Part shown: positions 1-8,956 of the stretch, piece after piece
Position numbering within the stretch: position 1 is the first letter of the stretch
How the letters are laid out: each line of letters opens with the position of its first letter
Assembly: GCA_000333855.2 (NCBI GenBank)
Contig: CM007319.1
Location: 854,653 to 918,652 of the forward strand
Length of the DNA stretch: 64,000 bases
Origin: Endotrypanum monterogeii
Taxonomy: Eukaryota; Euglenozoa; Kinetoplastea; Trypanosomatida; Trypanosomatidae
Direction of reading: 5' to 3'
Made by a program: the position numbers and the translations under genes
The notes under the pieces: generated by a model
Seen by the model: the letters and a program-made list of their open reading frames with translations, nothing else
What the model was told of the DNA's origin: nothing
Databases searched by the model: none

Positions 1-646
1 CCCGGACAATATGCCGCCTGACCTCTCCTCTTTCAAATCACTGGTGCGACGGCATTTTCCCTCGCTGTACGACACTCGTATCCTCAGCTGTGCTGCTTCG
101 CTCCAGCACCTGGGCACCTTTACGGGAAGGCTCTCGAGCGTGGTGGATGAGATGCTCAAGTTGAGATGTTTCGCGACGCACGTGTTTTTCACTTACGACT
201 CGTTGGTATCTGGCGGCTCTGAGGCCACGCAGCACCTCATTGCGCACAACGCGGGATTTGATGCTTTGCTCACTGGTAAGTTGTTTGCGTTTGCAAAGTA
301 TGGGCTAGAATGTGCACATGTCAGTCTAAAGAATTATGAGAATCGTTTGGCAACGTACACCACACTGCTGTCAATAGATGTAGAAGGCTCGAAAGATAGT
401 GCGCTGCCAGAGGTGTCGGACGAGATTTTCTACATGACAAATGAGTCCGGACTGCGTGCGGAAGCCATACATGACACTCTCTTGGCTGATGGTATCACTT
501 CCTTAGTCATGTACAGAGGTAAGGGATATACTATACAGCCAGTAGCTGATGCGTGTAGGTTATATAACTTAAAAAAAACAGTGGAGCAGCTGCTTAGTGA
601 AAAGGCGCATACAAAAGTTGATCTGTATCGAGTTTTACTACCCTAA
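1..646 (+). CDS. PARN: PARN-like poly(A)-specific ribonuclease, C-terminal part (5' end outside window)
   Basis: The reading frame is already open at base 2 and ends at TAA 644-646, so only the last ~214 codons are present. The segment PPDLSSFKSLVRRHFPSLYDTRIL resembles the region of human PARN around its third acidic catalytic residue (Asp codon at 71-73 in the YDTRIL motif). HNAGFDALLTG follows, with His at 245-247 and Asp at 260-262, matching the H-x4-D pair that closes the DEDDh exonuclease site. The family removes poly(A) tails 3'-to-5' in mRNA turnover and small-RNA maturation. The first two DEDD acids must lie upstream of the window. After the nuclease core the protein ends with about 120 weakly conserved residues and no obvious extra domain. 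Trypanosomatids carry several PARN paralogues; which one this is cannot be decided from this fragment. Confidence 0.82.
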   Translation, partial: PDNMPPDLSSFKSLVRRHFPSLYDTRILSCAASLQHLGTFTGRLSSVVDEMLKLRCFATHVFFTYDSLVSGGSEATQHLIAHNAGFDALLTGKLFAFAKYGLECAHVSLKNYENRLATYTTLLSIDVEGSKDSALPEVSDEIFYMTNESGLRAEAIHDTLLADGITSLVMYRGKGYTIQPVADACRLYNLKKTVEQLLSEKAHTKVDLYRVLLP

Positions 647-754
647 GATGGGCGTATGGATTAGAGGGGGAGGTTGTGAGATAGGTCTATTGCTAGTACA
701 GAAAAGAAACCGGAGCTGCTAGCTCGTGCTTCGCGTGCACGTTCACCTGCGTGT

Positions 755-771
755 CCCCCCCCCCCCCCCCC
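755..771 (+). repeat. poly(C) run, 17 nt
   Basis: An uninterrupted run of 17 C on the + strand, in the presumed 3' UTR of the PARN-like gene. Length is prone to sequencing error. Confidence 0.9.
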
Positions 772-874
772 GATTCACGACGGATTGTGACAGGAGCTCG
801 TGTTGGTCTCTTTTTTTTTAAGCTCTCGGTTTGAGTGCGCACGAGAGATCGGGAGGGAGAGAAAGAGCAGGAGG

Positions 875-875
<1 letters not shown>

Positions 876-908
<33 letters not shown>
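876..908 (+). repeat. (TG)n microsatellite
   Basis: About 16 perfect TG units in the intergenic spacer. Confidence 0.95.
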
Positions 909-909
<1 letters not shown>

Positions 910-1145
910 GATAGAAGGGGGCATCTGAGACGGCCTCAAAAGAACCCAGTTGAGAGACTTTCATCTCTTCATAGTTCCTGCACGCTTTCAACAATTACCC
1001 CCAACTTTTCTTCTCTCTCCTCTGCTCTGAGCTGTTTACACCTCATCTCCTCCTCTTTTTTTGTTGTTTTATTTTTCTCCTTTCAAAGAGTTTCATATTC
1101 AGTCGTATTTTCCCCTTTCTTTCTCTCTGCACTCGCAGCTTATTT

Positions 1146-1147
<2 letters not shown>

Positions 1148-1187
<40 letters not shown>
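1148..1187 (+). repeat. (AT)n microsatellite
   Basis: About 20 perfect AT units, self-complementary, in the spacer upstream of PEPD. Confidence 0.95.
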
Positions 1188-1192
<5 letters not shown>

Positions 1193-1435
1193 CTCGTTTG
1201 TGTTCTCTCCCATCCCTCCTCGCACCCGACACGCAGACCACTACGTATTTGTTCTCCGCTGGGCTCGTTTTGTTGAAGGTTCCGTGGAGATAAGCGAAAG
1301 GCGTTTGTCTTTTCTTCCCCTGCGCCCTCGCGTGAGCCCGAATCTGGCGTACGGCGGAGTCTTTCCAGCGGTGTCTTCCCCTTCTCTCACATAGGGTAGT
1401 GTTGTGCTTCTTTTGGCATGCATTCTCAGTGAACA

Positions 1436-2890
1436 ATGTCCGAAGATGATAAGCGTCTGGCGTACCCCTTTCCCATATCCATGGGAATGTATCGGGAGCA
1501 GCGCCAACGCCTAGGGGAATGGTTGCGGCAATCTTTTCCAGAGGGTGGCCATGCTGCGGTGTTGCAGGCCGCTTCCGAGGTACCTGTGAACTCGACAGAC
1601 TGCAATTATTTATTTGTGCAGGAAAGCTTCTTTTATTACCTGTTTGGTGCCGAAATGCCTGACGCCTACGGCGCCGTGCTTGCGGATGGCAGAGGGCTTC
1701 TCTTTATTCCGCGGTTTCCAGCTGATTTCGCAACCTGGATGGGCGCGCTCCCGACGTTGGAGGGGGTGAAGGCACATCTGGAGATGGATGAGGTACATTA
1801 TGTTGAAGATCTGGCGCAGGTTCTGGCGAGCCATGGCGTGCACACCACTGAGGTGTTGAGGGGCACAAACACGGACAGCGGCCTTAATGTCCTGGAGGCA
1901 AAGCTGCCAGAGGGGACAGAACTGAAAAAGTCCACGGGCCACCTTCACCATGCGCTGAGCTCGCAGCGCTGCTTCAAGACAGCTCTGGAGTCTGAGGTAC
2001 TCAAGTATGTGTGCCGGGTTTCTAGCGCTGCCCATGTTAAAGTAATGCAGATGGTGAAACCGGGCATGTCTCAGCATCACCTCGAGTCTACTTTTCTTCA
2101 CGATGTGTACTACAATGGCGGCTGCCGCCGAGTCAGCTACACTTGCATTTGTGCCACAGGCCACCACGGCGCCACTCTGCACTACCCTGACAACAATCGC
2201 GCCATTGAGGATGGCACGATGGCACTGCTGGACATGGGCGGCAACTACTGCGGCTACGCTGCCGATATCACCTGCAGCTTTCCTGTGAATGGAAAATTCA
2301 CAGAGGCTCAGAAGACGATCTATAATGCCGTCCTCGACGCACATGACAAGGTGATGCATGCTTTGAAACCAGGTGTATCATGGACGGACATGCATCTCCT
2401 GGCCATTCGCACCACCTGCGCACACCTCATTGCTGCTGGCATCTTGAGGGGCGACCTCGACACCATAATGGCGAAGGAAATCATGGAGTATTTCCAACCG
2501 CACGGCCTGGGCCACCTCATTGGCCTGGACGTGCACGACGTTGGCGGCTATATCGAGGGTTGTCCAGAGCGGCCAACGAAGAAAGACTGCCGCCGTCTGC
2601 GCACTGCGCGCAGGATTGAGGAAGGGATGTACTTGACCATCGAACCTGGGTGTTACTTCAACAAAGCTTTGATGGAGATGGCCATGTCTAATCCAGAGAT
2701 CCAAGAGCACCTCAACCTGAAGAAAGTGGAGGAGTACGCCAACTTCGGTGGCGTGCGTATCGAGAGCGATGTATTGGTGACAAGAGATGGCGTGGTGAAC
2801 TACACTTTGGTGCCACGCACAGTGGAGGAGATCGAGAAGACGATGGCTGGTTCTGCCTTTGTGAAAGAGGTAGAGGTGTACCACAATTGA
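1436..2890 (+). CDS. PEPD: Xaa-Pro dipeptidase (prolidase), peptidase family M24
   Basis: A 484-residue protein, close to the 493 residues of human PEPD and colinear with it throughout. The family hydrolyses Xaa-Pro dipeptides with two divalent metal ions and completes degradation of proline-containing peptides, normally in the cytosol. The N-terminal creatinase-like domain (about 15-160) contains QESFFYYLFG and ATWMG blocks shared with PEPD. The pita-bread catalytic domain (about 180-470) carries all five metal ligands: D266 and D277 (LLDMGG...ADITCSF), H360 (HGLGHLIGLDVHDVGG), E403 (TIEPGCYF) and E443 (GGVRIESDV). RTVEEIE near the C-terminus is also typical. The ATG at 1436 gives the family length. 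There is no signal peptide and no C-terminal SKL-type glycosomal signal. Intact and probably active. Confidence 0.95.
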   Translation: MSEDDKRLAYPFPISMGMYREQRQRLGEWLRQSFPEGGHAAVLQAASEVPVNSTDCNYLFVQESFFYYLFGAEMPDAYGAVLADGRGLLFIPRFPADFATWMGALPTLEGVKAHLEMDEVHYVEDLAQVLASHGVHTTEVLRGTNTDSGLNVLEAKLPEGTELKKSTGHLHHALSSQRCFKTALESEVLKYVCRVSSAAHVKVMQMVKPGMSQHHLESTFLHDVYYNGGCRRVSYTCICATGHHGATLHYPDNNRAIEDGTMALLDMGGNYCGYAADITCSFPVNGKFTEAQKTIYNAVLDAHDKVMHALKPGVSWTDMHLLAIRTTCAHLIAAGILRGDLDTIMAKEIMEYFQPHGLGHLIGLDVHDVGGYIEGCPERPTKKDCRRLRTARRIEEGMYLTIEPGCYFNKALMEMAMSNPEIQEHLNLKKVEEYANFGGVRIESDVLVTRDGVVNYTLVPRTVEEIEKTMAGSAFVKEVEVYHN

Positions 2891-3101
2891 TTCGAACGGT
2901 AACAGGATTAGAGCGAAGGGCATGCCGCAAAACGAAGATAATCCCGCTTGATCTCGGCATGATGTCAAGGGTCTTGGGTATGTGCGGTGCGACTTCCAGG
3001 CATCCATTGCCCATGCACATATGAGGAAGAAGGGTGTTGGGTGCAGCCGGTACAGGGTTGTAGACGTTCGCCACATAGAAGCATCGGGTCTATTCCTCGT
3101 T

Positions 3102-3131
3102 CCCCCCCTCCCCTCCCCTCCCCTCCCCTCC
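3102..3131 (+). repeat. (CCCCT)n pentanucleotide tract
   Basis: About five CCCCT units, pure pyrimidine on the + strand. It could act as a poly-pyrimidine tract for trans-splicing or be a simple repeat without function. Confidence 0.85.
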
Positions 3132-3227
3132 TTCCCAATTTACACGCGCACACGCGTTTATAGTTTTTCGCAAAGTTTCATACTGATTTGAATGTGGTTT
3201 TTCTTTATGCTTATATCTCTTCGTACG

Positions 3228-3256
<29 letters not shown>
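3228..3256 (+). repeat. (AT)n microsatellite
   Basis: About 14 AT units in the PEPD to DUF1764 spacer. Confidence 0.95.
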
Positions 3257-3259
<3 letters not shown>

Positions 3260-3280
3260 CGACTGCTCTCTTGTGCTGTT

Positions 3281-3349
3281 CTTTTTTTTTTTGTTGTGTG
3301 TGTGTATGGTATGTCCATTCTTTCTTTCCCATATCTGTGCGTGTATCAG
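3281..3349 (+). promoter_or_regulatory. Putative trans-splice acceptor for the 3356 mini-ORF
   Basis: A T-run (about 3281-3293) and a second pyrimidine block (about 3315-3337) are followed by the first downstream AG at 3348-3349. The ATG at 3356 is six nucleotides further on. The arrangement fits a spliced-leader acceptor with a very short 5' leader. Confidence 0.4.
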
Positions 3350-3355
3350 CTGAGT

Positions 3356-3517
3356 ATGTCTGCAAAGGTAGCTTCACAAGAAGGCGCTCGCCACAGTGAG
3401 ATGTATCTTTTAATTTTCTACTCGTTTTCGGCACACGTGGAAGAGGATAATTTTTCGGGAAATAAGTGGACTCTACCAGCAGCTCCAAACGTGGAAGGGA
3501 TAGAATCGATCAGGTGA
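3356..3517 (+). CDS. Possible 53-residue small protein
   Basis: The ORF starts MSAKVASQEGARHSEMYL and ends NVEGIESIR. It has mixed, non-repetitive composition, unlike the poly-T/poly-A frames around it. The start codon lies just after a good poly-pyrimidine/AG acceptor. It has no recognisable domain. A weakly hydrophobic stretch near residues 16-25 is too short for a confident membrane segment. It may be a genuine micro-gene, or an ORF inside the PEPD 3' UTR. Conservation in related genomes would settle it. Confidence 0.3.
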   Translation: MSAKVASQEGARHSEMYLLIFYSFSAHVEEDNFSGNKWTLPAAPNVEGIESIR

Positions 3518-4566
3518 GACATCAGAGGTTTGTACAAGGGGACTTGTGTGTCTGCGTGTAGTTGTTTTTGCGCTTTTCATGTTGTTGTACCGGCAGTTGA
3601 AAACATGCATGCCAAGGGGGGGGGGGTAAGAAAGCAATTTGTATAACGACGACATCTGCAGCTACAGGCTTCTCATGATGATGGACTTCAGTATGACTGC
3701 TCAAGCATGTTGCGCGTAACACTTTCGACTGACTTGATTATTATTTCACTAACACAGGCAGAGTCTTGATCGTGGTCTCTCTCCCCTCTTCTTTTTCCCT
3801 TTTTTTCGATTTTTTTTTTGGTTCCTTCTCCCTCCCTCGCTTCCCTTCTTTCTCTGTGATCCGCATGTTTTATTTCTATGCAGTTATGTTTGCGGGTGTT
3901 GTCTTCTCGTGATCAACTCCCCCGTTCCCTCCTTTTTGACATTATCGACAAATGCTTGCATTTATTTCTTCAGGGGACGTCCTCCCCTCTTCCCTTCTTT
4001 TTCGTGGATGCATTTTTTTTTTTTTTGTTGTTGTTGTTGTTCACCTTCTTCCCATTTCGTTTGAGAGAGACAGGGAAGGGGAGTGCATGGACGGAGACAG
4101 AAATATATTCTAAAGGAATCAGGGAAAAAGAGAAGATTCCAGGGAAAGCATCCATCAACTGAAGTGAAGATTTCTCTCTTCGAACAGAGTACCGCAGCAG
4201 GCGCTGCGCACCTCTACTTTTTTTTTCTATTCCTCGTTTTCGCCACCAACAAGCCCTTCCCCCTTTCCTGATGCACTCAGCTGAAGAAACTTCAGCGTAA
4301 CCGATGTTACTCGATCGTGGAGAGATTCGCTCTCTCCCACACCGCTGACGGATCCAAAGATAAAAAATCGCAGCACTTTAGTCTTTCTGCTCTGAGCTCG
4401 TCATTTTTCTCTTCCCCTTTCCCTCTTTTCCCACTGACTTTCTGTTACCACGCCATCAAAGATTTTCAATTAAGCCCTCAGACACACACACACACACACA
4501 TACACAGAGACACTCGCTACGCCTGGTTGTGTCTATAATTTTTTTTTTTTCGTTGTGTATCCGCAT

Positions 4567-4613
4567 CTTTTTTTTTTTTTGTTCGGTTCTGATCTGCCAC
4601 GCACCGTTCGCAG
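4567..4613 (+). promoter_or_regulatory. Putative trans-splice acceptor of the DUF1764 gene
   Basis: Long T-runs (about 4540-4550 and 4567-4580) are followed by a pyrimidine-rich stretch and the first AG at 4612-4613, 40 nt upstream of the ATG at 4653. Confidence 0.55.
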
Positions 4614-4652
4614 GCCTGAAAGTCAAATTCGAGAAACCAGCGCAACGCGGGT

Positions 4653-5240
4653 ATGAAGGAAGAGCGCCACGCTTCTGTCAAGCAGAAGCCATCGATTTCG
4701 AAGAAGAAGAATGGCTCTGTCGCCAAGGTTATCACTGTATCATGTGCTCCCTCCACCCTCGACGCCGATGAGGTAGCCTCTCTATTCAATACCATCAAGC
4801 AGACGAGGGCGCAGAAAGTCGGCAGCGTCGCTGGTTCTAAATCACTGTCAGCGCGAAAGGATTTCGGTGGACGTGGCGAGAAACTAGGTAGCTCTAGAGT
4901 CGCGTCAGCCGGTGGCAGTGCATCTGCATCGTCTTCTTCAACGGGATCTCAAGCAAAACCTATTCGTGATGGTCTATATCACGCTCCGGAGAAGTCGGTG
5001 CACATGAGCGATAACCTGTTTTTCAGTGGCACGTGGCTGAAGGAGGGCCGTGATGCCGCTGTCGCTGCTACGGCCTCTGCTGCCTCAGGTTTGGAGTCTA
5101 CAGAAGCATCTGAAGATTTTCTGCGCAAAGAGGGCGTTAGTCGTATTGTTTCGATGGAGGAACTCTCCAAGATGCTTTCTCGTAGCTCAAGGGCTGGCAC
5201 GACCCCCAACTGCCCTTTCGACTGCGACTGCTGTTTTTGA
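4653..5240 (+). CDS. DUF1764-family small basic protein
   Basis: A 195-residue protein from ATG 4653. The C-terminus GTTPNCPFDCDCCF matches the invariant Cys-rich end (CPFDCDCCF) that I associate with the eukaryotic DUF1764 family. Near the N-terminus, ADEVASLFNTIKQ resembles that family's short 'IDDIFA' element. In between is a Lys/Ser/Ala-rich, probably disordered linker, with an LYHAPEK...NLFFSGTWLKEGR block (about residues 110-130) that may be a lineage-specific conserved segment. The family's function is unknown; the basic N-terminus and C-terminal cysteines could allow nucleic-acid or metal binding, but that is inference. The protein is longer than typical members because of low-complexity insertions. 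No signal peptide or membrane segment. Confidence 0.72.
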   Translation: MKEERHASVKQKPSISKKKNGSVAKVITVSCAPSTLDADEVASLFNTIKQTRAQKVGSVAGSKSLSARKDFGGRGEKLGSSRVASAGGSASASSSSTGSQAKPIRDGLYHAPEKSVHMSDNLFFSGTWLKEGRDAAVAATASAASGLESTEASEDFLRKEGVSRIVSMEELSKMLSRSSRAGTTPNCPFDCDCCF

Positions 5241-6274
5241 TCTGCCGCCCGGATTGTTTTTGTGAAGGCAAAATAAAGGCATCGCGGCCTATGGATTGAG
5301 GGAATGGTTTAAAAAAAATCGAATCAGGAAAAAATGAGTGATATGGACACGGAAAGAATTATTTCGGGTTCTCTCTCCGCTGGAAATCTCCGAAAAAACA
5401 GAGAGTGACATGGGGTTCTGTGCTGTGTGGCTGCTATGTTCATTCATCGTGTAATTACATATTAATTTTATCTCATTTGACCACCGAGGCAGAGGAGGTT
5501 GTTACCTGCACTCGAACACACACACACACACATGCAGAAAGGGAAAACACACATTGACCAAGGATGTTTTTCTCCCTTTCTGTGCTGGGAGTAGAAGGGA
5601 GGCATTGCTTTGAGTGTAGCCGTATACCCAGGGGTGTTATTTGTCACCACCCTTGGGGGCCCTCACTATCTCCTACTATGAGTCTTCCCTGTTTTGTGTA
5701 CGTGTGTACGATCAAGTTCGATTCTCTCCTTCCCACTCGCCTCTCCTTCTGTTGACTTCCTCATCTGCATTCTCGTCTGCTGTTCGCTGACTGCAGTGGG
5801 AGGGAAAAAAGAGGAAAAAAAGAACTGCGATCAATTTTTTTTTCTTTTACCGCGGCGCACTGCGCCCACCTGAAGCGAGACTGTGTAGCCTCGAGAAGGC
5901 TTTCCAGTCTCTCCTTTTACGCGCGCACACAGACAAGTATATGCGTATTATATATATATATATAATCTTCATCTGTGTCCCCCCTCCCTCCCGAGTGCCT
6001 AAGCTTTTATCTGCAGTGGATTAAAAGGGTTTGTGCAGAGAGTGCCATTCCAGGCAAGCACGGTTCATAGAAAAGTTCGTGCATTCGACGGGACGCTGAA
6101 AAAAGCGACATAATAGATCAATAGACGTCGGAGTCAGCGGAGGAGTATATCGTTCCCGAGTCTATATACATATACATATACATATTTGTCCGTACTGTCC
6201 TCCTCCACATATTTGTTACTGGTGAAATCACGTGATAGTTCTTCGCTCAAAAGCAAGCCAAGAGAGTGTCAGAG
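5241..6274 (+). other. Intergenic spacer, DUF1764 gene to SET gene
   Basis: AT-rich spacer with a short CA tract (about 5516-5532), a T-run near 5836-5846 that could be the poly-pyrimidine signal of the SET gene, an (AT)n tract (about 5947-5964) and a CATATA repeat (about 6167-6185). No credible ORF seen. Confidence 0.75.
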
Positions 6275-8956
6275 ATGGCTTCTGCCTCTCCTCATACAGT
6301 TACGTCAGCGACAAACGCGGGTGATCGATTGCCTTCTCTTCGACCTGCACAAACAACGGCACGATGCGGTCGCCTCAATGTGCTTCGAGGACTTAAGTGC
6401 GCACCGTCGCGCCGCGCACTGAAGTTCGCCTCCGACTGTCATGCACGGCATTTTCTTGCCTTTGACAGTGCCATCAGTCGCGACGAGCGGCTTCTTCTCT
6501 TCATGGAGATTTTTGCATTCCGTCATCAGCTGATCGATCCGCACGTGCTCCCTGATTTTCGGCCGGCAATTTATACGCCGGAGGAATTGTTAGAGATTCG
6601 CGTCATCACCGACCCCCGTCACCCGGCGTACGGGCAGGCTGGTCTTTTTGCTAAACACAACATACCTTCCAATACTATTGTCACGCCCTACTCGGGTTTC
6701 ATCGAGGTGTTCGCCACGTCGTGCAACTCTCGCACATACACGATGGGTTTCGGTGCCATTGGAGACGACTACGCGCTCGACGCGGAGTTCGTGGGCAACT
6801 ACGGTCGATTTGCGAATGACCCACGTGGAGTCGGTACTCTCCAGGCCAATCTCTCCGCCGAAAACCGTTTTAGCAGTCGCGGGGAGTCTTTCACTGCACT
6901 CGTTTCTCGGCGACTCATCAACGCCGGCGAGGAAATACTTATGGCGTATGGCAAAGCACACAGGCTAAGTGCCACGGCTTGGGTGAATGTCCAAGAGCAG
7001 CCGATCATGCGACCGCGCCTTGGGGGTGTTGTACCGTTTCCGTCCTTCCGAAATGAATCTACGCCTGCAGCAGCGGCTACCACCCTTGAATCACCTCCGC
7101 AATCCTCCTCGTTTCGGGAAGGGTCTCCAGGCGGCATCAAAGGCGAAGAAATTGAGACGTCGAACGGGTCAGGCTTCACCACCTGCAGCCCTTCTGAGTC
7201 CGCTTCTCCCCCCCTTTCCCGGGCCTGTGTGGCAGATGGCTCACGATTGCCTCCAGTGGGCCCCCAAGGTGTCTACCAGGGTGCTTCTGACCTAGAGAAG
7301 CCGAAGGCAGACCTTTATTCAAGCGTCGCAAATGATCTTCTTTGGGAATGCGCGCAGTGTGGCATGTGGTCTATTTGTGAGGCCTCAACTGCAGATGCGC
7401 CGATACCCTGTGCAGCCTGTGCAACCCCCAAACTGAATGGCGCGCGGCTGGTTAGCTTGCTTAGCAGCCCGGGTATCACCCAAACAGAATTGTTGGCGGA
7501 GTTGGGGCTTAGTGCGCAACATCTCTCGGATGCGAATTCCACTACACTTCCGCCAGCGCAGGCCTCTGATGGGACGCCCTTCCTCACTAACAGCTTCAGT
7601 TCAGAGCACACCGACTGGCCTATGAACGTGCCTTTCTTACCCTGGCAAGTGTGGGACGCTGCAGTGCCGCTCAGCGTGGTGGCAGAGCACTCGCGCTTTG
7701 AGACCCAGGAGCACATGTTCGTGTACACTGTCGACACTGGACTTGACCAGGAAAAGCGCGTCCGTGATGTCTGTGACGCATCCACGGGTGAAGGTCTCAC
7801 CGCGGCAAAACATTTGCGGAGAGCCACCGATTCAGAGGCATCGACTGAAGTCCGTCCTTCAAAGGTCAGCCGGCTACAACCTCCATGCGGTGACGTAAAC
7901 GACGGATCTCGAGACAGGATGCGATCTCTTGAGGAACACGACAATACCCCAGAGGTGAGCCCCCGGGGCGGTGGTGGGCGCGGAGGTGCCGCCCTCAAGG
8001 GCAGTCGCTCAAAGCGCAATGTTCTCTGGGAGCGACAAGACGAGTTGGACTTGGAGGAGATGGCACTATTGAGCCCAGTAATTTCGGGGATGCCTTTGAT
8101 ATCATCTTCGACTCGTGCTTCCTATGCTATACCCGCCCTCGCTGCTGCTGACCCTTTAACTAGCTCGCCTTTTTGGGGGCGGGCAGCGCCACCGAATGGG
8201 GAGAGCGTGGCAACTGATGGCGATACCACTATCGCGAAAAAAGGAAACTTTCAAGCGTCATACCGCTCAGACACCCGTGTCGCTGCTTCCCCGACGCGTT
8301 CTGCGCTTTCTTTTCTCATGTCTACAACGCATGAGGTCGATCGGCTAGTGATCCTTCAGCACGTCGTTGGTGATGAGGGCTCACAGGCTGCGAAGGCTTG
8401 GGATTCAGTCCAGATGACGCAACTTCGCCGGCGTTTGCAGTGCATGACACGACGCCTTTTCACCGGTAAGGCATTTCAACCAGGTGAGATTGTCAGCTAT
8501 GTCGGAGGTCTCGTGCGGCAGCGCGGAGACTCTCGATGCCGTGTGTCTAACTCCTGCCTTGAGATACCCCTCCGTTTTTTTCTCCCTTTCTGCCTGCGTA
8601 TCCGATGCGGTGGAGAGACTTTACCTGGAGGCTTTGAAGACCGGCAACGCAATACAGAGGAGGATGAGGTATTACAAAGATTCTGCGATTGCCTTGACAA
8701 CCTTTCTCTTGTCGTGACAAACGAATTCATGTACTGCCCCTGCCTTGTGGTAGAAGCGAAGGCAGGTCTGGCTCAAGGAGCCTCATCGTCGACAAAGGGC
8801 AGCGGCTCTGCCTTCGAGGACGAGGTGAATGATGCGCTGGAGTCTTGTAACGTGGCTCTAGTGCTTACATTAGACGCTCTCGGCTGCCCCTTTGCGTGCG
8901 CCGTTGCGACTAAGCCCATCGGCGCGTTCGAACCCCTTCTGGCCCGCGCGCAGTAG
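6275..8956 (+). CDS. SET-domain protein with RanBP2-like zinc finger and a second degenerate SET-like region
   Basis: The open frame begins at 6266 with non-ATG codons. The first ATG, at 6275, gives 893 residues. Residues about 109-234 form a SET domain: YGQAGLFAKHNIPSNTIVTPYSG at the start, YGRFANDPRG (N181, at the usual NH motif) and AGEEILMAYG at the end. N-D replaces the canonical N-H, a variant seen in some protist and plant SET proteins. Residues about 355-385 form a RanBP2-type zinc finger: W357-E-C359-A-Q-C362 and C379-A-A-C382. A Ser-rich, probably disordered stretch follows. The last ~170 residues again show SET-like start and end signatures (PGEIVSYVGGLV near 737; KPIGAFEPLLARAQ at the C-terminus) but lack the catalytic core motif. 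Likely role: protein lysine methylation, possibly with ubiquitin or RNA recognition through the finger. Substrate unknown. Confidence 0.82.
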   Translation: MASASPHTVTSATNAGDRLPSLRPAQTTARCGRLNVLRGLKCAPSRRALKFASDCHARHFLAFDSAISRDERLLLFMEIFAFRHQLIDPHVLPDFRPAIYTPEELLEIRVITDPRHPAYGQAGLFAKHNIPSNTIVTPYSGFIEVFATSCNSRTYTMGFGAIGDDYALDAEFVGNYGRFANDPRGVGTLQANLSAENRFSSRGESFTALVSRRLINAGEEILMAYGKAHRLSATAWVNVQEQPIMRPRLGGVVPFPSFRNESTPAAAATTLESPPQSSSFREGSPGGIKGEEIETSNGSGFTTCSPSESASPPLSRACVADGSRLPPVGPQGVYQGASDLEKPKADLYSSVANDLLWECAQCGMWSICEASTADAPIPCAACATPKLNGARLVSLLSSPGITQTELLAELGLSAQHLSDANSTTLPPAQASDGTPFLTNSFSSEHTDWPMNVPFLPWQVWDAAVPLSVVAEHSRFETQEHMFVYTVDTGLDQEKRVRDVCDASTGEGLTAAKHLRRATDSEASTEVRPSKVSRLQPPCGDVNDGSRDRMRSLEEHDNTPEVSPRGGGGRGGAALKGSRSKRNVLWERQDELDLEEMALLSPVISGMPLISSSTRASYAIPALAAADPLTSSPFWGRAAPPNGESVATDGDTTIAKKGNFQASYRSDTRVAASPTRSALSFLMSTTHEVDRLVILQHVVGDEGSQAAKAWDSVQMTQLRRRLQCMTRRLFTGKAFQPGEIVSYVGGLVRQRGDSRCRVSNSCLEIPLRFFLPFCLRIRCGGETLPGGFEDRQRNTEEDEVLQRFCDCLDNLSLVVTNEFMYCPCLVVEAKAGLAQGASSSTKGSGSAFEDEVNDALESCNVALVLTLDALGCPFACAVATKPIGAFEPLLARAQ

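Larger units (their letters stand above)
647..1435 (+). other. Intergenic spacer, PARN to PEPD
   Basis: Non-coding. It holds a 17-C run (755-771), a (GT)n tract (876-908), a (TA)n tract (1148-1187) and strongly pyrimidine-rich sequence around 1005-1140. ORFs across it are built from simple repeats (VCVCVC, IYIYIY) and are not credible genes. Candidate trans-splice acceptors for the next gene are the AGs near 1393 and 1428. Confidence 0.8.
2891..4652 (+). other. Intergenic spacer, PEPD to DUF1764 gene
   Basis: Contains a (CCCCT)n tract (3102-3131), (AT)n (3228-3256), a run of about 11 G near 3616-3626, pyrimidine-rich blocks (3775-3860, 3930-4060) and a short CA tract near 4483-4500. The one protein-coding candidate is the short ORF 3356-3517, listed separately. 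Remaining ORFs are homopolymer translations. Confidence 0.75.
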
